Source of the DNA: Eledone cirrhosa
Taxonomy: Eukaryota > Mollusca > Cephalopoda > Octopoda > Eledonidae
DNA: 64,000 bases
NCBI GenBank assembly: GCA_964016885.1
Contig: OZ024743.1
Location: 192,568,655 to 192,632,654 of the forward strand
Direction of reading: 5' to 3'
The notes beneath the pieces are model-generated. The model was not told the origin of the DNA. It did no database searches and saw only the letters and a program-made list of their open reading frames with translations. Made by a program: the position numbers and the translations under genes. Shown here in pieces: positions 22,885 through 34,711 of the stretch. Each line of letters starts with the position of its first letter. Within the stretch, counting starts at the first letter, position 1.

Positions 22885-23226
22885 TCTTATGTAACAAAAT
22901 GTACCCAGTACACTTTGTAAATTGGCTGGTGTAAGGAAGGGCATCCAGTTGTAACAATGCCAAAGAGGTTGAAAGGGCTCTTCAGTTATGTCACAGATAT
23001 GAGAACCTATGTAGTGCTGATGCCATGATAAAATGTATGCAGTTTCCTCTGTAAAGTGGTTGACATTAAGAAGGGCATCCAGTTATAGAAACCATGAAAA
23101 ATAGGAACATATGTGAGCCATGGTCTCCAGACCTGTCTAAGAAGACAATAGTTCCAATTAAGTACTAACTTGGTCTATAATGACTCATTCAACTCATCCC
23201 ATCATAGAAAAGCAGATCTAAAAGGA
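22885..23226 (+). repeat. SINE-like repeats (family B), two partial units
   Basis: 'ggtgtaaggaagggcatcca' near 22929 and 'gttgacattaagaagggcat' near 23060 start two successive units; the second continues to 'atagaaaagcagatctaaaa'. Confidence 0.6.
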
Positions 23227-23277
23227 TGAGATGGATTTGCAGCTTCCATCCAAGGTCAAGCAATATTAAGCTATCAT

Positions 23278-23475
23278 CATCATCATCATGTTACGTCTGC
23301 TTTTCCCTGCTTGCAAGGGTGGGACAGGTCCTTTTCAACACAGCATCTCTCCATTCGTCATGGTCCTTCATCATCTCTGAGCTTCAGCGATCTGAGGTCA
23401 GCTCTCACCACCTCCACCCATGTTTTTCATGGTCTTCCTCTACTGTGTCTTCTTTCCACCACTTCACCCATATAA
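23278..23475 (-). mobile_element. LINE 3' tail, minus strand
   Basis: 'gttacgtctgcttttccctg', 'gcttgcaagggtgggacagg', 'gcgatctgaggtcagctctc' and 'tggtcttcctctactgtgtc' on plus are the reverse of the LINE end at 17440-17540. Preceded by a CAT microsatellite. Confidence 0.65.
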
Positions 23476-24179
23476 TTTATATATCATAAATTGTTGTTAC
23501 TTTACTGTTTATACACAGCCAGTATATTTAGGTCTGGTATAAATAAACTTACAGACTAATTGTTTGTAGGGAAATAAAACAAAAATAAAAAATAAAGCAT
23601 CTATTATCTCTAGAGAAAGCTTCACTGCAAATATTAAGACTAAACCTATCAAATGGAACTACTACATGCATCACTATCATTCTATATGTGTACTTCTGTA
23701 TTTATTTATAAAAACTAAATCTATATGTGAGGTAAATGGAGATTATATTTGTGAACCATGGCTCTTTGAATGGTCCACCATATTTAACCTATTGCCTGGT
23801 TTAACACCACTACTTAGCCCTTGGATGCCTCTAGCAGAATTCATACTGTTTGCAAGTATTTGGACTAGGTCTCCAGTTTGAGGATACCTTTTTTTCTCTC
23901 TTCCTCCCAACAGTATTGGAGGTCCTCAAAAGGGTTTCATATGTACTGCCCTTCCCTGCTTGAATAAATAAAAAACAACAAAAAAATATGTCAATTTGTT
24001 GCAAAGAAATAATGGTTCACAGTTCTTACACTGCTAGTGGTATCATTTTCTTTTCAAGGGTTCTTAACTGCTGACGGAGTTGTAGGAGTGACACTGACAA
24101 TGTATTTAAATTTGACATGTAAAGTTGGCAGAACTCATCCCTCTCCAGATCTGTACACAGCTGATTTCTTGAAATAGAG

Positions 24180-24325
24180 AAAGAATCAACCCTAGTACTA
24201 AACTAAGTACTTTATTTACTGACCCTGATAGGTTGAATGGCACAGTTGACTGTAGCAGGATTTGAACTCGGAGAACAGAAAGCCAAAACAAATACTGCAA
24301 ACATTCTAATATTTGCCTTTCTAAG
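24180..24325 (-). repeat. SINE family A variant, diverged
   Basis: 'aagtactttatttactgacc', 'gattgaatggcacagttg'-like and 'aggatttgaactcggagaac' keep the B box and middle; the flanks differ from the common subfamily. Confidence 0.55.
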
Positions 24326-24764
24326 CTGACATACCATTAATCAAAGGACTGATAAAACAAATGTAGGCTTTGGGAATGTAATTCCTATTTATCTCACATA
24401 TAGTCTATCATTGTACACACTTTTAATGCAAAGTTGTATTGAGTACTATGTTTTTGCATTACAAAATAAACAAAAAGCCACATATATAAACTTAAATATA
24501 AAAATGTGACAGAAAAAGAAAAAAAAAGAATCACCTATGGGAATCAAACCGTGTATATGTTGTATACCAGACAACTACTTGGATCACTACTCTAAGGCAA
24601 CCCGATAGCATTTCATTGTCAAATTTAGCATATTTAACTGTCATACTAGACAAACTGCAATTGTTTACCTACCAGCAAAGGTCATTTGATATCACTGACT
24701 GTAAACAGTTGAAGTTTGTCCTGTTAGATATTTGCTTGCATGCCTGCCTGCCTTAGTGTGTTGC

Positions 24765-25038
24765 TAGCAGGGCGTTGAGCTGCTGCTTACTCCGATTTCA
24801 TGGCGTGAAGCGACTGAGAGTACAAGACTCTCTCCCTGAACAGGACGCCAGTCCATCGCAGGGTTAAACCCCCAGCTACTGCTGGTACTAATTTTTTTCA
24901 GCTGAATATACTGGAGCAACGTGAAATGAAGTGTTTTTGCTCAAGAACAACATGCAACCCAGTCCAGGAATCGAACCCAGAACATTACGATCATAAGTTC
25001 AACACCCTTAACACTAAGCCACATGCCTTCACTGTTAG
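24765..25038 (-). repeat. tRNA-derived SINE (family C)
   Basis: Good minus-strand copy: 'gacgccagtccatcgcaggg', 'tgctcaagaacaacatgcaa', 'gtccaggaatcgaacccaga' (B box) and 'ccttaacactaagccacatg' (A box). Confidence 0.7.
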
Positions 25039-25067
25039 ACATTTAATTACACTAAATTTGACATTGA

Positions 25068-25225
25068 GAAGCTGTTAGGCTACCTTAGTGTAGTTGTCCA
25101 TGTGATTGTCCTGTATACAACAGATAGCTGATTTAATTCCAGTAAGCTGTCAGGCCACCTTAATGAAGTGGTTTGTGTGATTGTCCTGTATACATCAGAT
25201 AGCCGATTTGATTCCAGTACACAGT
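25068..25225 (+). repeat. Direct duplication, about 76-bp unit
   Basis: 'tgtgattgtcctgtatacaa' and 'cagatagctgatttaattcc' recur as 'tgtgattgtcctgtatacat' and 'cagatagccgatttgattcc' about 76 bp later. Confidence 0.7.
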
Positions 25226-25654
25226 TCTGTCATATTCCGTGTGTATAAATGTATTATTTAAGTTGATCATAAAAACAATCTTAACCATTTATTATATCAT
25301 ATATATGCATGCTTGATGAGAGCATCTACATCTGATGTTAGAGCATGGAGATGGTAAAATGGTTAAGAACTGACCTGCAGGGATCATATTTTGGCCCACC
25401 AGATATCTTCAGGCTGTCAGAACTGTTTATAAAATTGATGGAGGGAAGAGAAATATGTATGAACAACAAATGATGATGAAGATGACTGACGAAGGCAGTT
25501 GGAACATTCAGGAAGTCTTAAAAGTTCAAAACAAAATAAAATCAAAACAAAATTGGTAATAATAATAATAATAATAAAGTTAGATATGTAAGTAATAAGA
25601 TATTTAACCTTCAGCATGTTATGGATGACATATGTGGCTATAATGTTTAGTATA

Positions 25655-26460
25655 TTGGTAATTTGTATGAGGGTTTGTGGAAGGTGTTGAAGGATTACAA
25701 TTTCGACAACCTCATTCAAGTAATTAAAACACTATATGACGATTCAAACAGTGCAGTTCTCTTAAATAACAGGATTCTTCAGGACAACAGTGGGAGTTCA
25801 ACAAGGATGTCTCCTTTCTCCAGTGCTTTTCAACATCTTCCTGAAAAACATCATGCAAGAGATACTCCAAGACTTCCACACCTGTTTCCATTGAAGGATA
25901 GCCACTTCCAACCTGCACTTAGCTGATGACATTGAACTGTTAGGTAACAGTGAACCAGAACTCCAGGAGCTCACTACCAAACTGGAAAAGTTATCGGGAG
26001 CATATGGAATAGATATCATAGATAACTTGAAAAAGAGCAAGATTCTGATTAATAGTAATAATCAGAATACATCAACCAACATGTTGAACCGAGGGAGACT
26101 TGAAGTGAACACCTTCGAGTACCTAGGATCCACTCTGACCAAAGGCAGCATATCTCAGAAGGAGATACTAACAAGACTCAACCTGTTACATCTGCCATGG
26201 TAAAGCTGAATGTCACATGGAAAAGCAACACCCGTTTCCCAATGAGCTTCAAAGTGTATAAGTCCTTGGTGATTTCAATCCTTTTCTATGGATGTGAGAG
26301 TTGGTCTCACAGCCGACATGGAACAAAGAATCCAAGCATTCGAGAACAAGTCCCTCTGAAGGCTGCTACATATCTCGTATGCAGAGCACAAAACATCTTT
26401 GTCAGGCAGCAAGTTAACAAATATGTTAGCAGACAGGAATCAATATTAAAATTTTTTTAG
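25655..26460 (+). mobile_element. Non-LTR reverse transcriptase remnant, plus strand
   Basis: In one frame GLWKVLKDYNFDNLIQVIKT and LYDDSNSAVLLNNR; after a frameshift near 25780, GVQQGCLLSPVLFNIFL, then LADDIELLGNSEPELQEL (the ADD keeps the two catalytic-type Asp residues), FEYLGSTLTKGSIS, and after another break FKVYKSLVISILFYGCESW. This is the RT palm, thumb and the downstream YGCESW block. Several frameshifts and stops make it a pseudogene. 5' truncated. Confidence 0.8.
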
Positions 26461-27259
26461 AGAAGGGCCTCACATTTCATATAATTTAGGGCCCCAACAG
26501 GTGAAACTAGCCCTGGTGCTAGGTTAATGGGGAAATGATAATAAAACACGTTCAACATTGCAAGTGGTGATATTTGTTTACATGCCTTATAAACATAGAT
26601 CCTGCTGCTCAGCAGTTAGACATGCGAAGATCTATACCTTACTTAAAAACAAGAATGGGTTGGCATAAGGCGGGGCATTTGGATGTAAGATTTTCACCTC
26701 AAAATGTTTTGTCCAAACCATGCCAACACAGAAAAATAAGATATTATGATGATAATCATAAGGTTTTAAGACAAAAATGTCAGTGTTGGTAAAAATAGTG
26801 GTTTTCTAGCAGATATAAGAGAGCATACAAAAGGTTAAAAATTAAAATAGGTAGAGTTTTTAAAGAACTCGTCAATAAACTGGTTGGAAAACTCAGACTC
26901 AACACAAAAATAAATTAATTCTTTGTCAGGCCCTTAACTTCTGATGGATTCAGAGTAGTCATGGCTTTGACATGTTTTGGGCACATTTTAAAACTGGAGA
27001 TGCCTGACACACTCCGGCTCCAACAACAGCAGATTTCTTTCAGAAAGAGAAAGAAAGAAATGATTTGGTGTTGGGGGGGGATTCGAACTCAAAAGTGCAG
27101 ATAGCAGGAACGAATATTGCAAGGCATTCTCTCTAACATAAACAACTTTGCCAGCATGCCACCTTAAAAATAAATTATAAACAATAAAAGAAAACTCATT
27201 GCAAAAAGAAAAAAAAATTATATATAGAAACAGACATTTAACAGAACTGAAGATTTTGA

Positions 27260-27448
27260 TAATTGTTTCTACGTTAGGCACAAGGCCAGCAATTACCCAG
27301 TGCATTACTGGTACTTTATTTTATCGACCCCGTAAGGATGAAAGGCAAAGTTAACCTTGGCAGGATTTGATCTCAGAATGGCAAGGGCCGTAACTATACG
27401 TCAAAGCATGGCGTCCGACCCTCTACCAATACTGCTAATCCACCGCCC
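27260..27448 (-). repeat. Octopus-type tRNA-derived SINE (family A)
   Basis: Well preserved from 'aattgtttctacgttaggca' to 'aatactgctaatccaccgcc', with the short middle variant 'ccagcaattacccagtgcat' that lacks the GTCGATT block. Confidence 0.8.
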
Positions 27449-27465
27449 TATTTTGATAATAATGG

Positions 27466-27758
27466 GTCTGATATAGGCACAAGGCCAGCAATTTTTTTTT
27501 TGGGGGGGGGGGGAGATTAAATTGAGCTCAGTGCGTGACTGGTACTTTATTTTATCGACCCCCATAAGGAAGAGAGGCAAAGCTAACTTCGACAGGAATT
27601 GAACTCAGAATGTAATGGGCCATAATTAGGCCGTGAAGCAAGGTGTCCGACGTTCTGATATGGCCAATCCACAGCCAATGTTAATAATTGTTTCTACTTT
27701 AAGCACAAGGCCAGCAAATTACCCAGTGCATTACTGGTACTTTATTTTATCGACCCCC
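27466..27758 (-). repeat. Two further SINE family A copies
   Basis: A copy with the long middle (27466-27678, containing a run of T then G) and a head-truncated short-middle copy (27684-27758). With 27260-27448 this makes three copies head-to-tail in 500 bp. Confidence 0.75.
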
Positions 27759-28164
27759 ATGTTAATAATAAATGTAAAAGGCACGTGTAAGAATACAAAG
27801 TCCTCAGAAATGTTTGTTTTCTTTAAATATGAGAGTCTAACTTTAGGAATTAAGATCTGAATTTTTAAAGAAGTTTTTATTTATATTTGTGGGGTCAGAG
27901 TGATCAAAAGGAGAGAGGTAAGGAAATAGAAAAGGGAAGATAGAGGATGAATGTAAAGAGGGGGAGAAAAAGAGAGGAGGTAATATTGTTAACTTATATA
28001 CAGAAAGATTAACCATAATGTATTAAGTTTCATTAATGAATGAAAAAAATGTAAAAAATTAATTCAAGAAAAAAGAGTGGATGGGAAAATTTGGGGAGTG
28101 GGCAAACTTTACAACCTTTGTTATAAAACAAACAAGCAGTTTTAACAAAGTGTGACATACTTAC

Positions 28165-28515
28165 CCACCAACACCAGTGATAACGCCTCCAGATTGACTA
28201 GCTAATTCCTCAGTGGCTGTTTCAGAAGAATACAATCCAAGAGGAGAATTATACTGGCCATGGACGAAACTTCCGGAACCAGCCCCAGGTGTTATAGGGG
28301 TTACGGGACTCTGAGGTTGCTTAGCATAGCTGGGTGAGACTGGGCTTGAATTGATAATTTGAGGTGATGGGTAAGACTGGTGATGCTGCTGTGGTTGGGT
28401 GTAATACTGAGGCTGTGGTGGTGTGTAGGTTGGTGCTTGTTGGGCAGCTGCTTCCCTCTTGGCAGCCTGTACATCTAGCTTGGGTCCTTTCCGAGCAGAT
28501 TGATTGTAATGCTGT
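28165..28515 (-). CDS. Zasp: ZASP/PDLIM-like gene, exon with ZASP-like (ZM) motif
   Basis: A 351-nt exon (1 nt + 116 codons + 2 nt), acceptor ttaatttcttcttccag, donor GG|gtaagt. It begins QHYNQSARKGPKLDVQ, runs through a Gln/Pro/Tyr-rich low-complexity stretch of about 55 residues, and ends with GQYNSPLGLYSSETATEEL and a short Gly-rich tail. The NSPLGLYSSE core matches the ZASP-like motif of ZASP, ALP and CLP-36, which helps bind the alpha-actinin rod. The two terminal G bases join the first G of exon 20343 as a Gly codon; the first A completes a codon begun by exon 50585 (Lys) or by the candidate exon at 42446 (Arg). No stop interrupts the frame. Confidence 0.9.
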
Positions 28516-28964
28516 CTGGAAGAAGAAATTAAATTTAAAAAATTAGACTACACAAGAGAATTGCTGAAAATATATTATAATTTAATTAGCAATAGCATTA
28601 ACACAGTGATTTTAAGTAATCTCAGATTGCAGATAACTAGATCAGTTGACAGCACAGACCCTCTCTTAACACAAACATCCAGCACAGAATCAAAAAGATC
28701 AGAGATAACAAAATAAATTATTGATTACTGGCCTCAATTCAATTCCCCTTATACCATGTGTATTTATGAATGTCTGTGCTGGAAGATGTTCATAATAGCC
28801 AGCCCATTACTAGAACAGCAGTTTAATAAGCACTCTCCATTCATATTTAGAGATCTGTTGTGAAAGGTTCTGCAGGAGATTGGGATTGGACAATTTTTTG
28901 TTGCCCTAATCTCTCTATACAAATGCCCAAGTGTTTGTGTTTGGTTAAATGGTAGTAAGTCAAA

Positions 28965-29865
28965 ACCAATGTAGGTGTCAGACTCCACCAAGGGTGCATA
29001 ATGTCACCTTTCTTGGTCATAATCATGACAGGACTGACACATGCAGCCAGGTTGGAAGTGATATCAAAACTAGCGGGTATAGAATAAGCTGGTTGGAATT
29101 CGCGGACAACATGGTATTACTTAACACATCAGAAGGTGAACTCCGATATATACTTCATAGGTTTGCTGCTGAGGAATGAAAATCAGTGCTGCAAAGACTG
29201 AAACACTCACCCTCTCAAAGAAGCCTATGCAGTGCACTCAACATGTGAATAGCATTCCACTGAAGCAGGTGGAGAAGTTCAAGTATTTCATGAGAGGGAA
29301 GGCAGAAGACTGAATTAAGTGCAAGAATTTCAAGCACTGGTACAGTAATGCACCAGCGTCAGCATTCAGTCATCAGAAGAAGAGGGGGGGGGGGGGGGGG
29401 GGGGTAAGTGTAAAAGCCAAACTCACTCTCTTTAATTTGGTATTTACACTAAACTTTATCTATGGTCATGAATCTTAGGTAATGACAAAGAATATGATTG
29501 TAAATACAAGCAGCTGAAATGAAATGCCTTGAAAGGGTCTCTGGAATTACATTACTCAATAGAGTCCATAGCTTGGAGAGCAGAGTCACTCCAGATAGAG
29601 CTGCTACTTCTCCGATATTACAGACGTAGTCAGACTGTCTTAGGAAAGAATTGATGAACAGATTTTAAAGGAAAAACCAACCAGCAAGAGACCCAGAGCA
29701 AGATGGTTGGATAACATCCTTGAGCTTAACTGGGCTTGCTTAGGGATCCAGTTGGAGCAATGGTTGCTTCTGACATGACCCACTGGAAGGTGTGCTTGAG
29801 GACTGCCCTCATGACTCACCGAAGAATAAGTGGACAAAGAAGAAGAGAACATATTGTATATGGGG
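28965..29865 (+). mobile_element. Non-LTR retrotransposon remnant, RT palm to 3' end
   Basis: ISWLEFADNMVLLNTSEGEL at 29080-29140 corresponds to the FADD palm motif with the second Asp changed to Asn. ISAAKTETLTLSKKPMQCT and LKQVEKFKYFM follow, a G run of 20 (29383-29402) interrupts, then NFIYGHES, and after frame breaks 'gatggttggataacatcctt' and 'gaagaataagtggacaaaga'. Inactive and frameshifted. Its 3' end recurs at 10108, 33110 and 36780. Confidence 0.7.
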
Positions 29866-30059
29866 TTCAGATCAGTTTTTATTATTAAAATCATGGTAGA
29901 ATTATAGAATAAGGAGAACAATGGTGAAAATGCACTACTCTATTTGGTTGCTTCCCTTTACTTCCAGAATTCAAATTCTGCTGCAGTTAAGTTTACCTTT
30001 CCCCCTTCTGGGCCTTGTAAAAGAGGGATGTGAATTAGTTACCACTTCATGTGTGGCTT

Positions 30060-30335
30060 TCCATGCTTGCACAGGCTGGATAAAGTCCAGAGCTCATTTC
30101 AGCTTCATAGGTGTTAAACAGCTGACAGTACAGGATTTCTTTGGATGGGATGCTAGTCCATTCATTGCAGGGCTAGACCCCAGTTGTCACTGGTACTCAT
30201 TCTCAGCTGAACGAATTGGAGCAATGTGAAATGAAGTACTTTGCTCAAAGACAATCTGTTACTTTGTCTGGGAATCAAACCCATGATGACCTGATCATCA
30301 GCTGAACACACTAACCACATGCCTTCACTTGAAAA
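30060..30335 (-). repeat. tRNA-derived SINE (family C)
   Basis: 'gggatgctagtccattcatt', 'ttgctcaaagacaatctgtt', 'gggaatcaaacccatgatga' (B box) and 'ctaaccacatgccttcactt' on plus. Confidence 0.65.
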
Positions 30336-30764
30336 GAATAAAGTATGTACCAGTAAAAAACTAGCATAAATATAATCAACTAAATATGTGTGTCATAAAT
30401 CAGTATATTTCTTAATGATTAATAAGTAGTGGGGGTCAATTTAATTGACTGTTCCCAATAAGACCCCATAAATATGAAGCTTTTTGTGTATGTTAGCCAT
30501 GATAATTATTAAATAGTGAATGAGTAATAGCAGGAAAAGGCAAGAGACTACCGGCTGTTAAGTAGCCCCAGTTAGTCAGGATTGTGATAGGTCTGTTAAA
30601 ACAGGGTGACTTGTTATTGTGTTGGTGGTTATTAATGATTAAACACCTTGTATATCTGTAAATATGTGTGCATATTGTGTGTGCGTGCACGCATATGAAC
30701 ATTATGTGAGCACATGTACATGCATATTGTGGGTGCACACGTGCATATTGTGTGTAGAGGAGGG

Positions 30765-31025
30765 TGAAGGCACATAGCTTCATGGGTCAAGTGTTTGGCT
30801 CATGATCCTAAGGTAGTGAGGTTTGTTTTGACTGTCAGAATCTTGAGTAAGACACTTCATCATACTATTTCACTCCATTCGGCCAGAAAAAAAAAAGATT
30901 TTTAACTGGGATTGAAACGGGCAGCATTGTCACACAATCCCCCTTAGAATTATGTAAAGTGTACTTGTCTGTGGCATGCTCAGCCACTGGCACGTTAATT
31001 TCACAAACAGACTATTTCATTATTA
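30765..31025 (+). repeat. tRNA-derived SINE (family C)
   Basis: 'aaggcacatagcttcatggg', 'tggctcatgatcctaaggta', 'cttgagtaagacacttcatc' and 'ggcatgctcagccactggca' in the plus orientation. Confidence 0.6.
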
Positions 31026-31439
31026 ATTGTACACACACACACACATTCTTGGTGGATTATCATAATGGACGTGTGTAAAACTTTCTGAATCAATTAACAC
31101 ACACAAACTAGAGCAACATAAATATATCTTCACCCATTATCCTCGACAATAACATCTGCTACTGCTGCTATTATCTTTCCTGTCCTTGGAGAATTTTTGT
31201 TTATCATTAACTACGGATGGGCTGAAATGATGGAGCAACTCTGAATATAAATATAAAACCCACATGCCCTCAGGCAGCCATGCGAACCTTCTTTATTTCA
31301 GATACAGAAAGTATACACACACACACACCCGCAAATATCACCATTGACAGCAAATGCCCAAAATTCTGAATTATCACCACTAATGTGAGCACAATGAAAG
31401 GAAGAACAGGAGAGATTGTAAAGATACTAGAGCAGAGAA

Positions 31440-32300
31440 AATTAATGTATGCTCTGTGCAAGAGACTAGACTCCATGTAGGCAAAAAACAGTGCTACAAA
31501 TGTTTCTGGGTAGGAAATGACAACAGGCTGGGGGAGTAGGATTTTATTAGTTCATGAATAGGTAGATATGGTAACCTGTATGAATAGAGTGAATGTGAGA
31601 ATCATTAAACTCAGACTAGTCCTGAATAAAACAATGATTTCAATTATATCTGCATACGCACCTCAATCTGGGTTGAAAGACGAATTCAAGAAGATTTTAC
31701 AAATCCTTAATGCACACTAGTACTCTAACAAATGACTGACTTCTTAATCATTGTAGGGGACTTCAACGGACACATTGGAAAACACTGCGACAGCTATAGT
31801 CCATGGAGGCAACAGGCTTGATGCAAGAATGAAGGTTTCAGGCTCCTAGAAATCTATGACAACAATGACCTATCGATATGTAACACAAACTTCAAAAAAA
31901 CCAGACAACCACTTGATCACCTATAGATCTGGTGAGCATGCTAGTCCAATAGATTTTATCCTTACCAAACAACAAAATAGAGTGATGGTTGTAAACATGA
32001 AAGCTTTCCCTGGTGAGGAATGCACCTTCCAAAATAACCTAGTAGTTAGCGACCTCATTGTCAGAGCCAATGAACTTGGAAACAGAAGGCAATATTGAGG
32101 TGAAAGATATGGAAGTTGAAAGAGCCCTCAGCCAGTAAAAAGATTTAGAGATATTTAGCTCAACGCCTACAAGAGTAAGGAAGAATAAATGGAGACATTC
32201 AATATTGGGAGCATTAGGAGTTCCTGAAAGATAATCAAGAGGGCTCTGATGATAGAGCTGCAAAGAATCCTTCCAGGAGTACACGGAGGCATGGTGGAGA
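31440..32300 (+). mobile_element. LINE endonuclease (EEP) remnant, plus strand
   Basis: Across shifting frames: ETRLHVGKKQCYKCFWVGND, RVNVRIIKLRLVLNKTMISI, ISAYAPQSGLKDEFKK, IIVGDFNGHIGKHCD, LEIYDNNDLSICNTNF, then LITYRSGEHASPIDFI. The YAPQ, GDFNGHIG and SPIDFI blocks mark an apurinic-type endonuclease domain of a non-LTR element (the kind annotated as craniofacial development protein 2-like in many animals). Stops and frame changes show decay; no RT follows directly. Confidence 0.75.
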
Positions 32301-32381
32301 AGGACGGGATTATTTCAAAGGGGAAAACTTGTAGGTTGGGTTTGAAATACCTTTTTTTTTTTTTTTTTTTTTTTTGCAGCC

Positions 32382-32490
32382 CTGTCCTATTTCTTTTCTG
32401 AGACCTTGTATGTCCACTGGAAGGACGAAAGATAAAGCTGACCCTTAGTGAAATTTGAAACTAGAATGTTCTGTGTATCTAAGTTTTTAA
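32382..32490 (-). repeat. SINE family A, fragment
   Basis: 'aaggacgaaagataaagctg' and 'acccttagtgaaatttgaaa' preserve only the middle and B-box part, after a run of 24 T. Confidence 0.4.
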
Positions 32491-32574
32491 AATAGATGCA
32501 CAGTATCTATTTTATTTTTTGTTGTGTATCCTGGTTTTTAGAACAGGTACACCACGTCTATGCATCTCCTAAAA

Positions 32575-32695
32575 GGTATTTAAAATGGTGGTTGTCAGGA
32601 AAGGCTTTAAATCATTTGTCTCAAAATATCCTACTCATGCCATGTCTACATGGAAATGTGGATGTAAAAACGATGATGAACTCCAAACCCAGCAC
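32575..32695 (+). repeat. SINE-like repeat (family B), short copy
   Basis: 'ggtggttgtcaggaaaggct', 'actcatgccatgtctacatg' and 'gaaatgtggatgtaaaaacg' in family order. Confidence 0.45.
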
Positions 32696-32740
32696 TCCAC
32701 CTCCAGTATATATATATACAAGTTTAGAAAAAAGAAGAGA

Positions 32741-33399
32741 TTAACCTCTGAATTACTAGAGACCATCATTGGTTCTACAATATAAAGCTAATATTTTTTT
32801 ATGTTTATATTTCTCAAAAATCCTTCCCTCATAATCTTGTGTAAAAACCTTATACTCCAAGCACAGCTTAAAGAAAAAATTATATTACTAAATCTCCCCT
32901 AATTCTTGATTATTTTCAAAATTACTTGAAAAATCAGAGGCATTGAAATATGGTAATGAGAAAGACATTAACCCTTTTGATAAACTACCTGAAACCACCT
33001 TTGGTTTTACCATACAAAACTATTGAAATGTATATTTAAAAACCTTTAATCATAATGCAAGAACCTTTGTTAAGCAATACTCCAAAGACAGGCTTAATGA
33101 GAACATTTCGTCTTTGCCTACTTATTCCTGGGATGGTCATGGGGGCAGAGTCCACAAACATGCTTTCCAGCACGCCCTATCAGTAGCAACTGACACCAAT
33201 TGATCTGGTTGGATCCCTAAATGAGACTATCCAAGCTCATAGATGTTGTCCAACCATTTTGCTCATGGTCTATTGCCAGTTGGCTTTTCTTGTAAAATTA
33301 ATTGTATTAGTAATCTCTCCAAATTCTTGATTATTTAAAAAATTATTTGAAAACCGTAGGCAGTGTCTTGCATTAGAAGTATGATAATGAAAGTGTTAA
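32741..33399 (+). mobile_element. Two piggyBac-like miniatures sharing one TTAA
   Basis: The first runs from TTAACCTCTGAATTAC (32741) to GACATTAA (32971). The second starts at that same TTAA (TTAACCCTTTTGAT) and ends near 33398 with GATAATGAAAGTGTTAA. Terminal inverted repeats of the family are TTAACCCTTT-YRWTACC. TTAA targets and CCCTTT termini are typical of piggyBac. No transposase is encoded. The second copy is split by a LINE 3' end at 33110-33295. Confidence 0.6.
33110..33295 (-). mobile_element. LINE 3' end inserted in a piggyBac-like miniature
   Basis: 'tgcctacttattcctgggat', 'caagctcatagatgttgtcc' and 'aaccattttgctcatggtct' on plus are the reverse of the LINE end described at 10108. 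The miniature's sequence resumes after it ('ctctccaaattcttgattat'). Confidence 0.6.
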
Positions 33400-33825
33400 A
33401 ATGTTAACATTCTGTCTTTCAGCTAGACACTAGCTATGCAACTGAAATTGTAATTGAGTGTCAAAACCAGCTCACAGATTCAGTTCAACCACAAATAATG
33501 CCTGTATAATTCTAATTTTAGATGCACTGCTATGTTTCTCATGTTTCAAAATAGATTTTCTTATTAATGTTAAACATTATTGTAAAGACAGCTTCAATCT
33601 GCAGTCAACAGAAAAGAACTAATGCTGTTGACTGAATATGTTGCCAATAATAATAATAATGATGATCTCTTGACTGGGCACAATGCCAAATGTTTGCATA
33701 GTGCAGAGCATAAGTAAATGCATGCACCTCAGTATGTGTTAAAGGTACTTATTTTATAGACCCCCAAACGATGAAAAAAAAACAAAAAATTTAGAGAATT
33801 TAGAGAATTTTTTTTTACCTCTAAC

Positions 33826-34300
33826 TCTTGATACCAAACCACCTAAAACACCTCCCAGAAAAACAATACAAAGCTCTTTATTCTAAAATATTTATATTTA
33901 TCTAAAACCCTTCCATTATAATTTATGTAAAAATCTTTAAGTTATGTTTCAAACACCAGCTTAATGAGAAAATTAAATTACTAAAGTCACCAAAATCCTT
34001 GAACATCTGCAAAATGATTTGAAAATTATAAGCAGTATCTTTCAATAGAAATATTTAAAAGAAAATTAAATTTACAGCTCACACCTATGCAGATTTAGCT
34101 GGCATCCAATAAGGTTATATTTCATAGGCTTCTTAAGTGTTTTAATGATAGAGGCCCCAGTCCTATCATGAAAAGCCATGTAAAATGAAGTATCTTACTC
34201 AAGAAAACATACCACTTGATACAAGAATTGAACCTATGATCTAACACTATGCTACACGTCTTCACAATAGAAATATGGTGACAAAAGTTTTAAATTTGTT
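33826..34300 (+). mobile_element. piggyBac-like miniature split by a tRNA-type SINE
   Basis: 'ctcttgataccaaaccacct' at the left, 'ccttccattataatttatgt' and 'gtttcaaacaccagcttaat' inside; the right end 'aatatggtgacaaaagtttt' is displaced to about 34270. Between 34090 and 34265 lies a minus-strand family C SINE ('cttactcaagaaaacatacc', 'gaattgaacctatgatctaa'). Confidence 0.5.
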
Positions 34301-34711
34301 TTAACATATTCCTTTCTAGTTTCATTATAATACTATGACAAATTGAAACCACATTACTACAGCTAGACGACTTTGTTCAATAAAACAAATATAATTTGTT
34401 TTTCATAAAAATGGAGGTAGATTAAAAGTATCCTATAACTTTTCTTTTCAGAGCGGAAATAATCCTGATTATTAATTCACATCTTAAATTTTCTCTCCTT
34501 CCCACAGGAAATAAGTACTTAGTTAAGATTATATTAATAGTTCACTGCAGGGCAGTGCATATAATAAAGTAGGAAACCAGGTTGTATGTATGTTTTAAGT
34601 TGTCTAAGTCTGCCCACTTTTTAAAATTTAATATACTACTGCAAATTTATGTTGTACTTACATTCTATGAAGTAATTATTATACTCATTCTATGTTAGGG
34701 TTAGTCAAGAC

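Larger units (their letters stand above)
20564..28164 (-). other. Intron of the ZASP/PDLIM-like gene (7.6 kb)
   Basis: Lies between two well-supported exons. Contents are a tRNA-type SINE (21595-21812), hybrid SINE copies (21250-21541, 22885-23226), long A runs (22340-22370, 22465-22487), a LINE tail (23278-23475), a plus-strand reverse-transcriptase remnant (25655-26460) and a cluster of tRNA-derived SINEs (27260-27758). Confidence 0.65.

Noticed and set aside
31440..32300. A host endonuclease gene (craniofacial development protein 2-like)
   Set aside because: The blocks are right for the endonuclease domain of a LINE, but the frame changes several times and stops occur; a retrotransposon remnant is the simpler reading.
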